NCBI GenBank assembly: GCA_015499995.1
Contig: JADNRV010000038.1
Span: forward strand, 124,001-188,000
Direction of reading: 5' to 3'
Origin: Flammula alnicola
Lineage: Eukaryota; Basidiomycota; Agaricomycetes; Agaricales; Strophariaceae
Length of the DNA stretch: 64,000 bases
The notes under the pieces were generated by a model. The model searched no databases. It worked only from the letters and a program-made list of their open reading frames with translations, and had not been told where the DNA came from. The position numbers were made by a program, and so were the translations under genes. Shown here one piece after another: positions 12,922 through 23,804 of this stretch; the first letter of the stretch is position 1, and each line of letters opens with the position of its first letter.

Positions 12922-13606
12922 GTGGAAGAAGGAAGGGAGGGAGCTAGAGCACTGGAGTATGGCGATGTCAACGACTATCGATTTACTGATAAACAGAAAA
13001 GCAGGCTGCATCAACTCGGCATGCCACTGTCTGCTCACCGTGCGTCTGCCTCATTTCTTCCCCAAGTCGACGATTGGAAGAAGAACTGAATTGAAAGGGC
13101 CACAGGTTCACAGTTGGTATCTCTTCCTGTCAGCGATCAAGCCCATAAATCGATAATATCGGAGTGTCTTCATCGATTGTGTTTCAATTCGATCCCAACG
13201 AGCGCTTAAGTCTTCTCATGTCCGAAGACCAGCACCTCTACAGATAGATGCCGTGTCAGGTGGCGGAAGGAAGGAAGGAAGGAAGGTAGAGTACTAGAAT
13301 ATGGCGACGTCAGCGATTATCGATTTACTGATAAACGGAAATGCAGGCGGCATCAACTCAGCATGCCCGCAGTCCACTCACCTTGCGTCTGCCTCATTTC
13401 TTCCAAGTCGACGATTAGAAGATGAACTGAATTGAAAAATGTCACAGGTTTATGGTTTACAGATGGTATCTCTTCTTGTCAGCGGCCAGCCCAGAAATCG
13501 CTGTAGTGTCAAAGTTCTTCATCGATTGCGTTTCAATTCGATCCCAACGAGCGCTTAAGTCCGATTCTCGTGTCCGAAGACCAGCACCTCTACAGATAGG
13601 TGCCGT
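12922..13606. repeat. Tandem duplication, two units of about 340 bp
   Basis: Unit 1 (about 12922-13260) and unit 2 (about 13261-13606) align along their whole length. Shared blocks include CGATTTACTGATAAAC, GCGTCTGCCTCATTTCTTCC, GTTTCAATTCGATCCCAACG and CGAAGACCAGCACCTCTACA. Each unit starts with a GGAA-rich tract; in unit 2 it is a clean (GGAA)n run at about 13265-13286. Unit 2 ends about 130 bp before the start of the next gene, so the duplicated DNA lies in its promoter or 5' UTR. Confidence 0.85.
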
Positions 13607-13738
13607 ATTCGCCGCACAAGGTGAGTATATAACTCCATACCATTCATACCATTTGGCAGTAATCATCGCACGATCTCCACAGAACATATTCCTTGCCATC
13701 AAGAAACGCTCTTATCGTTCGCATCCTTCTGACTCGCC

Positions 13739-14383
13739 ATGTTCAGCATCGACACATACAACAATCTCCCTTCCATTGCGAAAGGCGATAAATTATTTCA
13801 CGACCAGCTCAAGGCATCTGGTTTCACGCTCGATCAGCTCTTATCCGAACTTGCCCCCCTATTCTCTGAAGGCGACAACGCAGGGAGGTACGGGATCTGG
13901 CTCCTTCACCATCACTTTTCCCTCACGACGGGAGAGCGAATGGTCGCCAGAGGCGATATTAGCGAGCCGACAACTGACGTCTCATCTCTTATCGTTGCGG
14001 AACGATGGAACGATGAAGGCGAGGAATTGGAGCACAGATACGTTGACGATATCGATGATGTCCCACCTCCTCCTCCTGCCGAATTCATGAAGAGATTCAA
14101 AACTATAATAGATGCGAGGAAGATCAACGCCCTCGGAGTTTGTTACGCTCCCAACGGAAGAGACACGGAGAAGATAAAGGAGGGTTACATTTTTCTAGAG
14201 TCGACCAACCACGGAGGCAGGAAGCACGTTATGACAGTCGTCCGGGCAGACGATCCCCGCTTGCTTAGCGGCGAAACCAATTTCAGCGCGTCGTGGATCC
14301 CGATGTCTGGCCATTGCTGTTCGAAATCCTCACACCGCTGCATTCAGTATTGCAACGCTGGGGAAGGTTGCAAAGGATTTTAG
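13739..14383 (+). CDS. Hypothetical protein, possibly frameshifted at its C-terminus
   Basis: Single open frame from ATG 13739 with good context (GCCATG). It resembles an uncharacterised Agaricomycete family: an N-terminal part with LFHDQLKASGFTLDQL, then WLLHHHFSLTTGERMVA and LGVCYAPNGRD. No signal peptide, membrane segment or known catalytic motif is seen, and I do not know its function. After about 14290 the frame becomes cysteine-rich and unlike the rest. Another frame reads IAVRNPHTAAFSIATLGKVA and on to a stop at about 14444, which looks more protein-like. A one-base indel near 14290-14330, or an unrecognised intron, is therefore possible, and the true end may be near 14444 rather than 14383. 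Confidence 0.6.
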   Translation: MFSIDTYNNLPSIAKGDKLFHDQLKASGFTLDQLLSELAPLFSEGDNAGRYGIWLLHHHFSLTTGERMVARGDISEPTTDVSSLIVAERWNDEGEELEHRYVDDIDDVPPPPPAEFMKRFKTIIDARKINALGVCYAPNGRDTEKIKEGYIFLESTNHGGRKHVMTVVRADDPRLLSGETNFSASWIPMSGHCCSKSSHRCIQYCNAGEGCKGF

Positions 14384-16090
14384 AGAGCTTGTAGTGGATG
14401 CTCTGACGGAAATGCACGGGATCAATGGTAGGAGAATCATTTGATGAGTTGGCAATTCGTGTTGATTTGAAGCCTTCTCGCAGTCTTTTACCATTCCACG
14501 AATTTTACACTCGATTTCATTGTCACCATTTTCATATACTTCCTGCGCGGACCGCACTCCATAAGACGACCTCGCTGGACGATCTCCACTTCTCTCTAAA
14601 ATACTTTAGCTGAGCCAGGTCTGCCTTGCTACAATGAATACGTGCCTTAGTATTCGCGTTACATATCGTCGCCACATTTCCTTAAAATATCTGCCTCCGA
14701 AATGTTAACTCGTTTGGTACTCTCGATGTCTTCAAGTTTCTGGAAGGAACTCCGCAGTGAGAATTAACGAAGCTAGCCCATTATCATTCTGGCCTCCGTA
14801 TCTCAAGTTGTATGTATAGTGCTTGCATCCCCGTTGGAAGAGGTCGTCGATTACGCCGTGGGAGGGTCGAACTTGGGTCGAATAACGTTTTTTTTTTGCT
14901 CTTAGCGTAGGTAATTCAAAGAACAAGGAAATTGCACGCTGGAAAGAAATAGAAAGAACGAGAATTCAAAGATTATTTACACTCAGTCGCGCCTTTAATT
15001 TGAGTCCTGGAGCACCCAAAGTGCTCTGAAATAAGTATAGGATGATCGGATGTGGCAGATGATGACGAGTTGTGTCCCATCTCGAGCCATTCTGACCGAG
15101 ATGCTTGGGCAGATGTGAGGCTTGCAATGCTAAAATTTGTCGAGGGCAAACCTCAATGTGGCAAACTCGAGAAGAAAAGGTTCGCGTTTCCATTCTGCCT
15201 GTAAGGTACGCTGCGAGTGGGTGTGATTTGGTGAGACTTCCCACCCAGAAGCACTGCAATTGTGAATCGCTGCGATAGGACTGCGCCTAATTCATCGTGG
15301 CAGCCATCGCTTATTGCCACAAAATTGCCGCTCATTCTATCACTTTCCTATGCTTTCTACTACTAGAGGGCGGTGTGAAATGGAGACAGATATTATCTGT
15401 ATTTGTCTCTGCTCGAGACTATTCTCGGCTAGGTCCGATAACCCAAACAGAGTGCCCCCGCACTGTCCGCAACAACGTTCAGCACCTGACACAGCTCAGC
15501 TACCATACATGCTCTTGGTATGCAAAGAGTTCACATGAGATGCCCATCTCGGCCAGGACTGCTATCATTAGGAGCTTCGGACACCTGTTCACGTAACATG
15601 TTCGAACCTGCCCAGCCAGTCCTTTTCACTTCACCTTCGAATCATGGGAAGGTATTTGCAGGATGTAAGTACTCTTGAATTCTTCTCCCTCTCCAAATTC
15701 ACGATTCTTGAGTAGCTACGTATTGCTACACTGAGGGAAATCTGAAAGACTATGGTGATGAATGCTATGCGGACATTCTGACACTCCATAAAGTGGTCTG
15801 TAATCACGATCTTTTCATATAGATCGATACGTTCACCGCACGAAGACAGTTCCATAATTTTTCGTACTCATTAAACTTAAACGCCTTTTCATTGATTTGT
15901 TATCCTTGCCCCTACCGAGTCGGCCATACCGTCATTTCGGTTGGCCACAAATTTTGGCAGGGATGGCGGAACAAGCGAGCGCACAGGATATTACAGCGAA
16001 TTGTTTTCAGTGTTGTTCAAGACAAACACCGAGACCTATTTATTATGACGAGAGCCTACATCGTGCATAGATTTCGTTTGATTCCAGTCC
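14384..16090. other. Intergenic, no gene recognised
   Basis: About 1.7 kb with only short, unconvincing frames on both strands. Apart from a possible tail of the preceding gene up to about 14444, I see no domain, repeat or structured element. Confidence 0.5.
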
Positions 16091-16631
16091 ATGTCTTCGA
16101 TGATGTCCTTCGCAATTGCCTTGGTAATTGCCACTCTGTGGGCTTTACAAGTGTCCTCATTCGGCAATGGTCTCAGAGAGATCGACGTATCGGTAAGCTC
16201 TCCTTGATTATTTCGTATGCTTCGGATGATAAATTGATAGTTGTGCATGATCTTTAACCAAGACCAATTGTAGCGCTGATGCCCCAAAATGTGGTGGTCC
16301 CACCCCTGTATGTTGCCCGTCAGGGTGAGTGCCTCTGGATATCGTCCCAAAAATTAATAGTTGCTTAGCTCAACCTCTAGATTCATCTGCAACTTTCGAA
16401 GAGGCATTCCCGTCTGTGAGAATCCCAAAAATCCCTACACATCAGGATGGAGTCACCAGCCCTGCGCGGATCCGTACTTGAGTGAGTGTTATTGTCTGGC
16501 GTACCAAAAATGTTGATACATTGGTTAACTTTGTTTTTGCTCATGCAGCTCCCTGTGATTTGGTGACGGGAATCGTGGGTTTTTGCTGCCGTGCGTGTGG
16601 TTTAGATTATTGCTCTGCTTTATTGTACTGA
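16091..16631 (+). CDS. Small secreted cysteine-rich protein (12 Cys)
   Basis: This gene is visible only after splicing. Four exons (16091-16192, 16263-16324, 16381-16481, 16549-16631) have GT-AG borders and compatible phases, giving 115 residues and stop TGA 16629-16631. The N-terminus, MSSMMSFAIALVIATLWALQ, is a clear signal peptide. The mature part has 12 cysteines and no other cysteine lies in the leader. Spacing in the first half is C-x6-C-x6-CC-x5-C-x8-C, a cystine-knot-like frame (PVCCPSG core). The second half is C-x7-C-x9-CC-x2-C-x4-C. Each half has one CC pair, suggesting an internal duplication or two small disulfide domains. I recognise no named family. Role unknown: apoplastic or effector-like, or a cell-wall protein. 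It ends inside the start region of the next gene's frame. Confidence 0.7.
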
Positions 16632-17426
16632 TCTTCCTGATTATCTTGATAGCAATTGGCACCCTTTGCTATTATGGCGGAGTAGACAAGACTGTAACCT
16701 GCATAGACGCATACGGAACCACAGAATCAGCATATCCATCAGCGACGACAGGCGTAGTACCATCTGCTACTCCCGTTCTGGGAAACGACACTAGGTTTGT
16801 ATATGCCCCTTCCCATGCGTGGAACATCTCCAAAACCGACGCAAACTGCACGCTCACCAACTTGCTCCATACCACTGACACCCTCAACGCAACAATCTCA
16901 TTCAATTACTCCGGTGCGCATATAAATTGGTCATTTTTATTATTATTGTCGTTAATCTATCTTCGCATTCCAAGGTCCGAGCGTTACAATGCATGTAGTG
17001 ACTGCCCCGAATGGAGGAGTCTTTTCAGTAGTGGTGGATGGTTTCAACACGTGGTCCACTATTGAGACTTTCTCTGGAACGAGCGATCAACCATTCCCTT
17101 TGTGCTATCAATACCAGTTTCCTCCTTTCGTCATTACTCCGCCAGGATTTGCGTCCCGGGAGAATCACTCTCTTACCTTGGTTTTCATTGGACCCTCCAA
17201 TTCTCTACCAGCCAATACGAGCAAAAGTATTGGTCAGTTCAACGCATTTGCGATCCCTGACTTCGTTTATCCCACAATTTCCACTACATCGGAAAACTAT
17301 GCAAGTTCTTTTTTTCCCAAGTATCGATATTTATGGGTTATCCATCTTTCCTTTGCTGGCATCGTATTTCCTCATTTAGTCAACAAGATCGTCCATAGAA
17401 TAAAGTCATTCCCTCGTTTTACTTAG
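16608..17426 (+). CDS. Membrane-anchored glycoprotein-like hypothetical protein (start unresolved)
   Basis: Spliced reading has a very hydrophobic N-terminal stretch (LCFIVLIFLIILIAIGTLCYY, a signal anchor if translated). A Ser/Thr-rich segment and an ectodomain with several N-glycosylation sequons (NDT, NIS, NCT, NAT, NHS) follow. An intron at about 16912-16974 joins FNYS to GPSVTMHVVTAPNGG. The segment GVFSVVVDGFNTWSTIETFS resembles the beta-sandwich ectodomain of a common, unnamed Agaricomycete membrane-protein family. A second hydrophobic stretch lies near 17331-17375. There is no ATG in this frame ahead of the ectodomain, so the first exon must lie upstream or the N-terminus is lost. Function unknown. 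Confidence 0.5.
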
Positions 17427-18047
17427 TTATATATCCGTATACTTGGGATGGTGTTTATTAGATTGTTTCATAACTTGGTGTTTAAATGTACTAGAATAGA
17501 AGTGGTCTGAGTCCAAGAGTCGTCCTCAAAGAATCGCCTAATGACATGCCCTCTCGGCGCCTATATGTAGATCACATATGTCCCGGTGGATCCGGAGAAG
17601 TGTACTGTACTATTTCGACCGATCGTTCACGCCCTGTGATGCGTGACGCCAATAGTTCACTGGCATCGGTGTTCACAACCAGCAGCGATGCGTGACGAGA
17701 CAAATTTTGTGAGCAAAATGTTCACAAATTAGCGCGAAGCGCCCAAAAAAAAAATTTTACCTGCAACTTTCAATTTCGGCGATGTTCACAGGCCCTTGTG
17801 ATGCGTGACGAATTGCATATTTGTTCAGTTCACGACCCCCTGTGATGCGTGACGTGAACGATCGGTCGAAATAGTACAGTATGTCCAAGTCATCCTCAAA
17901 TAATCATCTAGGGTCACTGCCCCACCTTGGACGCAGTGGAAGTGGCCGCGACTCCACGTGTTTGGCACCAATCTCACGTCTGCAAGAGTATTTAAGGGCC
18001 TGAACGCCACATAAACGAATTGAACTCCTTCCATCTCTTTTGCAAGG
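17427..18047. other. Intergenic region carrying a MITE
   Basis: Contains the MITE at 17603-17881. The remaining 167 bases to the next start are the promoter of the DUF4436 gene. Confidence 0.6.
17603..17881. mobile_element. MITE, copy 1 (TA-flanked, 27-bp perfect TIRs)
   Basis: A 275-bp element between TA dinucleotides. Its ends, CTGTACTATTTCGACCGATC at the left and the exact reverse complement at the right, extend as perfect inverted repeats to GTTCACG. A TA target duplication with such TIRs points to a Tc1/mariner-type cut-and-paste origin. It has no coding capacity. The motif GATGCGTGACG recurs four times in one orientation (17638-17648, about 17687-17697, 17800-17810, 17844-17854), three times as TGTGATGCGTGACG. 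GTTCAC also recurs. A near-identical copy lies at 56318-56597. No transposase gene is in the window. Confidence 0.9.
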
Positions 18048-19812
18048 ATGAAACCTCAGATGCACAAACCACTCTTCCGATCCGCTCAAACCTGGAAAAT
18101 TTTCAAGTTCGCTCTCTATTCCGTAGCTTTTATTGGAGTCTCTTTAGGGGCCTTTATTACTTCCATATCCTATCTTGCAGTCAAACCCCTCCAGTCCCGA
18201 GCACCGCTTGGCTTTTCATACCCAGCAGAAGTATGTTCCGTGTCGCCGTGCTTTGCTAATTCACTTGTTGAGACGCCATCTTGCTTGTTCGATGAATAGG
18301 TCAGTCTGATGGCGGAAGTCCTGTCGGTGGATCCGATTTCAAGGACCATAAAAATGGACTGGTATCCCCAGTTCACTGCGGTTGATTGCACCAAGGATCC
18401 CGTCGTAATGGACATTTTAATCACGCAGTGAGTAAAGCCAACTACTCTTTCTGCCGCTAGCCACTCAGCATACATCAAGATCACTTCTGGACACCTCCAG
18501 TCCCTCCTGGACTGCTCAACCACCGTACTTGCCCCTTTATCGACTAAACACTACCGAAAATTGCCTCAATCTAATAACAACACCGTACCCGTCCTTCAGA
18601 ACTGTCACAAAACTACTGGCCTCTTCAGTCTACGTGCCTATCTTACCGGCATCTGGACATTCGACCTTGCAAAATTATCCCTTCGATGTGTATGTCGGAC
18701 CAACTTGCCGGTCCACAGGCTGCTCATAACATGACATTTTGATTTATCAGGTATATAGCATCCTTCTCATTCTCTACACGTAACGCCCAAACGGGTGCCG
18801 TCACCGCACTCAATGTTACTAATTCGTTTGGAGTTGCTGTGTATGTGATCTACGGAATTCTTCTTCCTAATTCTGAGCGCTAACGACACCTCCAATGCAG
18901 AAACTTTGAAATGTCGCTTCAGAGGTCTCTCATCGTAGAAACTCCCTTGGATAATCTTCCCCTGCCCAGACTTGAACTTGCTTTTCGGGTCGAAAGGTCG
19001 AAAGCTACGAAAATGTTCGTGGTGACAGTTGCAATCACAAATTGTGAGTTGGCTCAGCAAGAATCTCTCTGAAGGTCCCCTTGCCCAACTATTTTATCTA
19101 GGGCTAACAGCTGCAGCATTTTTAATCATGTGTGCTGCTACTTTGGTATACCGCCCCCATCAGATATACGCCGAGATGTTTGTCGTTCCTGTCGGTGCCG
19201 TGTTTGCATTCACATCCATCAGAACGAATTTTCCTGGAGCTCCAAGTGGTTTCGGTAAGCGTGTCGCAATCATTTCATGAGCAGAGCAATGTAATCATAG
19301 AGCGTTATCTATAGGCACTACTTTAGGTTTTTCTTTCTGTCCGAAGACTTGATGACGCAAAGCTTACCAGTTATGTCACGTCATCAACAGATATGTATTC
19401 AACTCTACCTTTTCTCGTGATAATGTCATTCTGTGTAAGTAACTTTCATACCTTTAGGATCCACAATGACCTGTAAATTTCTTAGAGCTTTACCTTGCTA
19501 CTTCTCATTTTGTATCGAAGAATTCACGAGAGCATCGGTACACCCAGCCAGCAAGGTTAGTTTCTCGCAGCGCACGCGAAAAATCATCCTAATGATTTGT
19601 ACGATTCATTTACCTCAGATCTGGAGCAATGCAACATGCCGAACAAGGAGGACGACAATCCAGGATCATCGATTCTTCTCAAAGCTCAAATTCCAATACA
19701 CACAGAGGCATCTTCCATGAACGAGACCAGGATAGAGGAGCAACCCCATATTCAGAAACAAGAACCTGAAAACCAGCAACTTGGGAGTGGAAAGGCATTG
19801 CAGCCCGTATGA
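18048..19812 (+). CDS. DUF4436 family membrane protein
   Basis: Multi-exon gene starting ATG 18048. A first transmembrane helix (FALYSVAFIGVSLGAFITS, about residues 20-40) is followed by an extracellular-type domain with MDWYPQFTAVDC and, after splicing, the family hallmark QNYPFDVYIASFSFS. The C-terminal half carries further helices: WLTAAAFLIMCAATLVY, FVVPVGAVFAFTSIRTNFPGAPSGF, and after another intron DMYSTLPFLVIMSFC and SFTLLLLILYRRIHESI. The FPGAPSGF element is typical of DUF4436. The tail is hydrophilic and ends with stop at 19810-19812. The molecular function of DUF4436 proteins is not known; paralogues are frequent in Agaricomycetes. A MITE inserted 167 bp before the start could affect its promoter. 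Confidence 0.75.
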
Positions 19813-21270
19813 ACGGTCCGTACAGTACTGCATATAGATTCTTGTCAAGGATTCAATGTTCTACGCTTCTTATCTATTCTGGTGAAATTTGAACTACTTC
19901 TTTGTACTGTACCTACCACACGCCATCCTTCTTTTCTCCATCTAGCACCATGGCGTGATCATCGAGACCAATTACTTCCCGCAGACAGCCCTCTCCTTTG
20001 TTTTTGGCACCCCAAAATATTAAGCGCCCATCTCCCGTTCACATGCCCAGCCTCAAGGGAAAAGAATTTCAACCGAAAAAATTTGCCTCCGATCCACACG
20101 CATGGATGCCTTGTGTTTTAGTGGCCTTAGCAGATTATCAGCATCCCCAAATATTAAGCGCCCATCTCCCATGCCCAGCCTCAAGGGAAAAGTGCTGACC
20201 GAATGCGATCCACGCGCATCACAAGCGACCAGCGTGTCTTTGCTTATCTTTGCCCGATGTCTTGATATTTGCGTTCTGTCACGCTCAATTCAAATATGAT
20301 AATCAGGCTTAATTTCCGTGTCCCGAAATATCGTCTTCTAGGAATACACCCCAATTGTGCTTACCTCGCTGCAGATGTCAGTGTGACATCCCGCTCGGCA
20401 TTTCTCTCAGCTGGCGGATAGAGTTTCAGGTATGCCCATGTACGCCATGCGTTCTCGGACTTTTGACAGCATTTATCGATATCGATACTGATCACATAGG
20501 GGCTATCCAGAATCTTTTGAGAATTCCGGACGTCACGGCGGCTATGCAACTTGAAGTCAAATGCAAGTAATTACATCTCCTCTGAATCAGTGACCTCAAC
20601 GTCGCTGATCATGAGGCCTGATTACAACGGTCACAAGGACATTATATGACCTTATCACACTTGAGTCGCCAATATAGTGATATCGATGTTTGCCGGAAAG
20701 GTGGATGGTGGTTCTGGAACTGGTGATGGACTTCATTGGGTGTTTTTCTTTCCACTCCCAGCTTTCCTCCTACTCCACGGCGCACACCACGGGCAGCTCG
20801 ATAACCTGGGCACGGCTCTCACTGGCAACTGCCATCGACGCTCGATCTCGCGCCAATGCAGTGTCACCCAAAAAAGATAGCGGAAGGGATTCAAAACGTC
20901 AGATGACCTGGAAGGCTCTCCTTCTGAACCCACCTCCTCCGTCCCACCGCGAACCTCATTCAAGTTACTTCAAGCTAGCCTCCAGTCGCAAATCAATCAG
21001 TGAAGTAGCCGCTTGCTGAAATTATCTTCAAGCCAAAATGGCTCCCGTAAGACCGAATCGACCCAAGGGCCTTCAAATTGCACATCCCTCGGTGTATCCA
21101 GCCGAAATCTGCTTGCTGCGATGATGTCGAGTGCCTTTGTGAGCACCGTATGCGAGACTGACGAGCGCGTCGACGAGCTCTTGAGTGACGTCGGGTGCCA
21201 CGTGGAATTTAAGATTTGAGTTTAGTGCACGTGATCGCGTTTCCAGACGCGGCACCGACAGCGCGTCTTG
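19813..21270. other. Intergenic, with a short direct repeat
   Basis: No gene is supported. Frames such as 20690-21019 show no recognisable domain. The only structure I see is the direct repeat at 20009-20195. Confidence 0.45.
20009..20195. repeat. Imperfect direct repeat
   Basis: AATATTAAGCGCCCATCTCC followed by ATGCCCAGCCTCAAGGGAAA occurs at about 20015-20060 and again at about 20154-20192, with a shared GATCCAC(A/G)CGCAT tail. The second copy lacks a few bases. Confidence 0.7.
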
Positions 21271-22639
21271 ATGTTCAACCAAAATGTGAGGCTCTCTACA
21301 TCTCCTCTCTGACAATATCTGAGCTAAGAGCATATTGATTTTATAGCTAGCCAATTTTTTCCCCTTCTCTGTACAAGGGTGAAAGCATAATCTTCGAGGT
21401 GAATGATTTCAGAAAGTCGTGCCACCTATTTTGTCTGGTATGTTTTCTCTTCGCTCTGCCCCCCTCTCCCTTTCCTGATTCACTTGCGGTAAGCCAGGTA
21501 CCTTTTCTCATGCATGCCTTAAATGAAAGGTACCTCGAAACCGTTAAACGCCACATTCGACGTTTTACATACAATCGGCCACCATTACGCGCTCCGCTTC
21601 CACCTAACATCAGGATTTCACCAAAAAGCAGAAATATTGAGCGAGTACCTAAAGTTGATCGGGTTGCGAGATGGTAACTTCGACCGCGAGGAGGGCTTTG
21701 TCATGGCTCAGGTTTCCTTTTCTGTTTTTCCCTTCGGGTGAGAAGCATGCTCATTATCCATTGTATGTTTACCAGGTCCCAGGTACTCTTTAACAAATAC
21801 TCGGACCAGATGTGAGAGAGCGTCTCTGGTTTTGACTGCTTACCTGCTTACCCTATAGATGTGCAGGTTCGTCTCGGATTCTACTTCCTTTTTCTTTCGT
21901 CCTTCGTTTCGTTTGTTGCGCGTACTCGTTCCCGCCTCCTTTCACGTACTTTTTCTTCTTTCTCTATTCGACCATTTTCTCTATTCCCCCTTGGCCATAT
22001 CTCTGGTTATATTTGGTAATAGCTCGATTTCATTCCATAAACTCCTTTTTTTTATTTTTATCTCATGTCATCCATTGCCTATAGTTTCTCTCCATCCTTT
22101 TCTCCTCCATCCTTCCACCTCTGCCTCATATAGCTAACACCCACCTCTCCACGCCATAACAGCGACGGCAACATACAACTCCGAGTTCTAACGTCCTCTC
22201 AGAGTGGCTGGAAAATCACGGGTCAATGCAGGCACGTATAAACTGGTTCGTTCCTCCTTTTCTTTTCGCCTTCGACCGCCAACCCTCTCTGTGTCCCCGT
22301 GTCTCTTTTGTCATTTCTCGATTCCTTCGCTCGAATTTCACTCTTCTCTCAATCGCTGCTGTCCTTCCCTTTCACCTCATGCTAATCATCATCTCCCTCA
22401 TAGAAACCAAGAATAAAACTACATCACCTTCTTTTGGAGAGAGGCAAGGATGTTGTGGCTTGGTATGGTGGGTTTGCATTTACTGGTCTGCCACCTTCGC
22501 CGCTCAGACATCGCGACTTCCAGGTTAGCCCTATGAGCATCTAATTTTCATCCATAGGGGCTGTGGATACACTATCGATGAGCGGTAGACAGTCTGCGCT
22601 GCTACGGTCCTGATTTCGTGTCCACGTCCCCTAGAATCA
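21271..22639. other. Unassigned region with possible small exons
   Basis: An ATG near 21278 with a GTGAGG donor and later AG acceptors gives short exon-like pieces. A frame at 21523-21741 (HTIGHHYALRFHLTSGF) looks protein-like. The region 21880-22140 is pyrimidine-rich, like a 5' UTR or promoter. I cannot build a coherent gene. Confidence 0.3.
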
Positions 22640-23785
22640 TGGATTCTCAAGCAACAAGGCCACTACTTCGGTACGAACACCCCTGATGGACAGACGATAG
22701 CAACCGGAGGCGATGCAAGGTCAAAGTCTGTCCGGCTTCTGCTTCCTCGCGTTCGCAGAGCATAGTGCCCCCTTCCCTTCTGTGGCCTTCACAAAGCAAG
22801 GCAGCGTCCTCTTCTCCACTTCCCTGGATGGAACTGTCCGAGCTTATGACCTCATTCGGTACCGCAATTTCGCCACCCTCACTTCACCATCTCCTGTGCG
22901 ATTTTCATGTTGCCGTCGATGCATCGGGCGACGTTGTCGTAGCTGGGTCTACAGACTCATTTGAAGTTTTCCTATGGTCAGTACAGACGGGAAAGCTGCT
23001 GGACGTCATGGCAGGCCACAAAGGCCCTGTCAGTGCCTTCGCCTTTTCGCCCCCTGGCGCCAACCAACTCGCGAGTTAGTCATGGGAGAAGACTGCGAGT
23101 ATGGAATGTGTTCGGCTGTTCTGGTGCGAGTGAGCCATTCTTGTTGAATTCCGATGTCTCGCGTTCCCCTCACGGCAAAGAAGTTGCGGCATCGACCCTG
23201 GCTGGCCAGGTAACGTTCTTCGATATCCAGGAGAGCCAGCGGACAAACGTCATTGATGGCCGGAAAGATATGGATATGTCCGGCGGACGAAAGCTCGACG
23301 GTCGTGTTTCGGCTGTGAATAACGCCTCTGGGAAGTCGTACAACAGTCTCGCGTATACCGCGGACGGCGCGTGTCTCCTTACAGGTGGGAACAGCAGATA
23401 TGCGGTGCTGTACGACGTCAGGAAGGGCGAGCCGTGGCGCAGGAGACATGTCCATTCGTCGCTTCCGACAAGAAGCACGCACAAAATGTGTCCGTTTCTC
23501 GCCAACAGGACGCGCATGGGCAGCAGCGTCTATGGAAGGTCTACTCTCTCGACGAGACGGTCACATTTGACCCGTTTGACCTCACCATCGACCTCATACC
23601 ACAGTCCGTCCTCGAGGTTCTGGCTGAACGCGAGTATCTCAAAGCGCTGGTCATGACATTCCGTCTGAACGAAAAACCACTTATCAAGCGGGTCTACGAG
23701 AGCATACCACGGGGCGATATTCGACTCATTGCCCGCCAGCTTCCGGTGATGTACGTGCCTCTGCTTCTCTGATTCGTGGACGAGT
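22640..23785 (+). pseudogene. Truncated PWP2 copy
   Basis: Nearly the same DNA as PWP2 exon 7 (parent about 10055-11410), from CAACAAGGCCACTACTTCG to GTGATGTACGTGCCTCTGC. It lacks the 5' exons and has many small indels. A parental GCGAGTGGGTCATGG has become GCGAGTTAGTCATGG, introducing TAG near 23076. A block matching parent about 10875-11060 is deleted, fusing distant parts near 23430. The reading frame changes several times, and after CTTCTCTGA the copy jumps to parental 3' flank, deleting the last intron and exon. Because non-coding flank is included, this is a DNA-level duplication rather than a retrocopy. It cannot make a functional Pwp2. Confidence 0.9.
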
Positions 23786-23804
23786 AAGTACCCACCTCCA
23801 CTCT

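Noticed and set aside
20677..21019. Overlapping plus-strand frames in the intergenic region
   Set aside because: Low-complexity His/Ser/Pro-rich readings with no domain or splice support.
21279..21420. Resemblance to an adaptor-complex mu subunit start (SQFF... followed by GESIIF)
   Set aside because: Only a few residues match, the two parts are in different frames, and downstream exons do not resemble the family.
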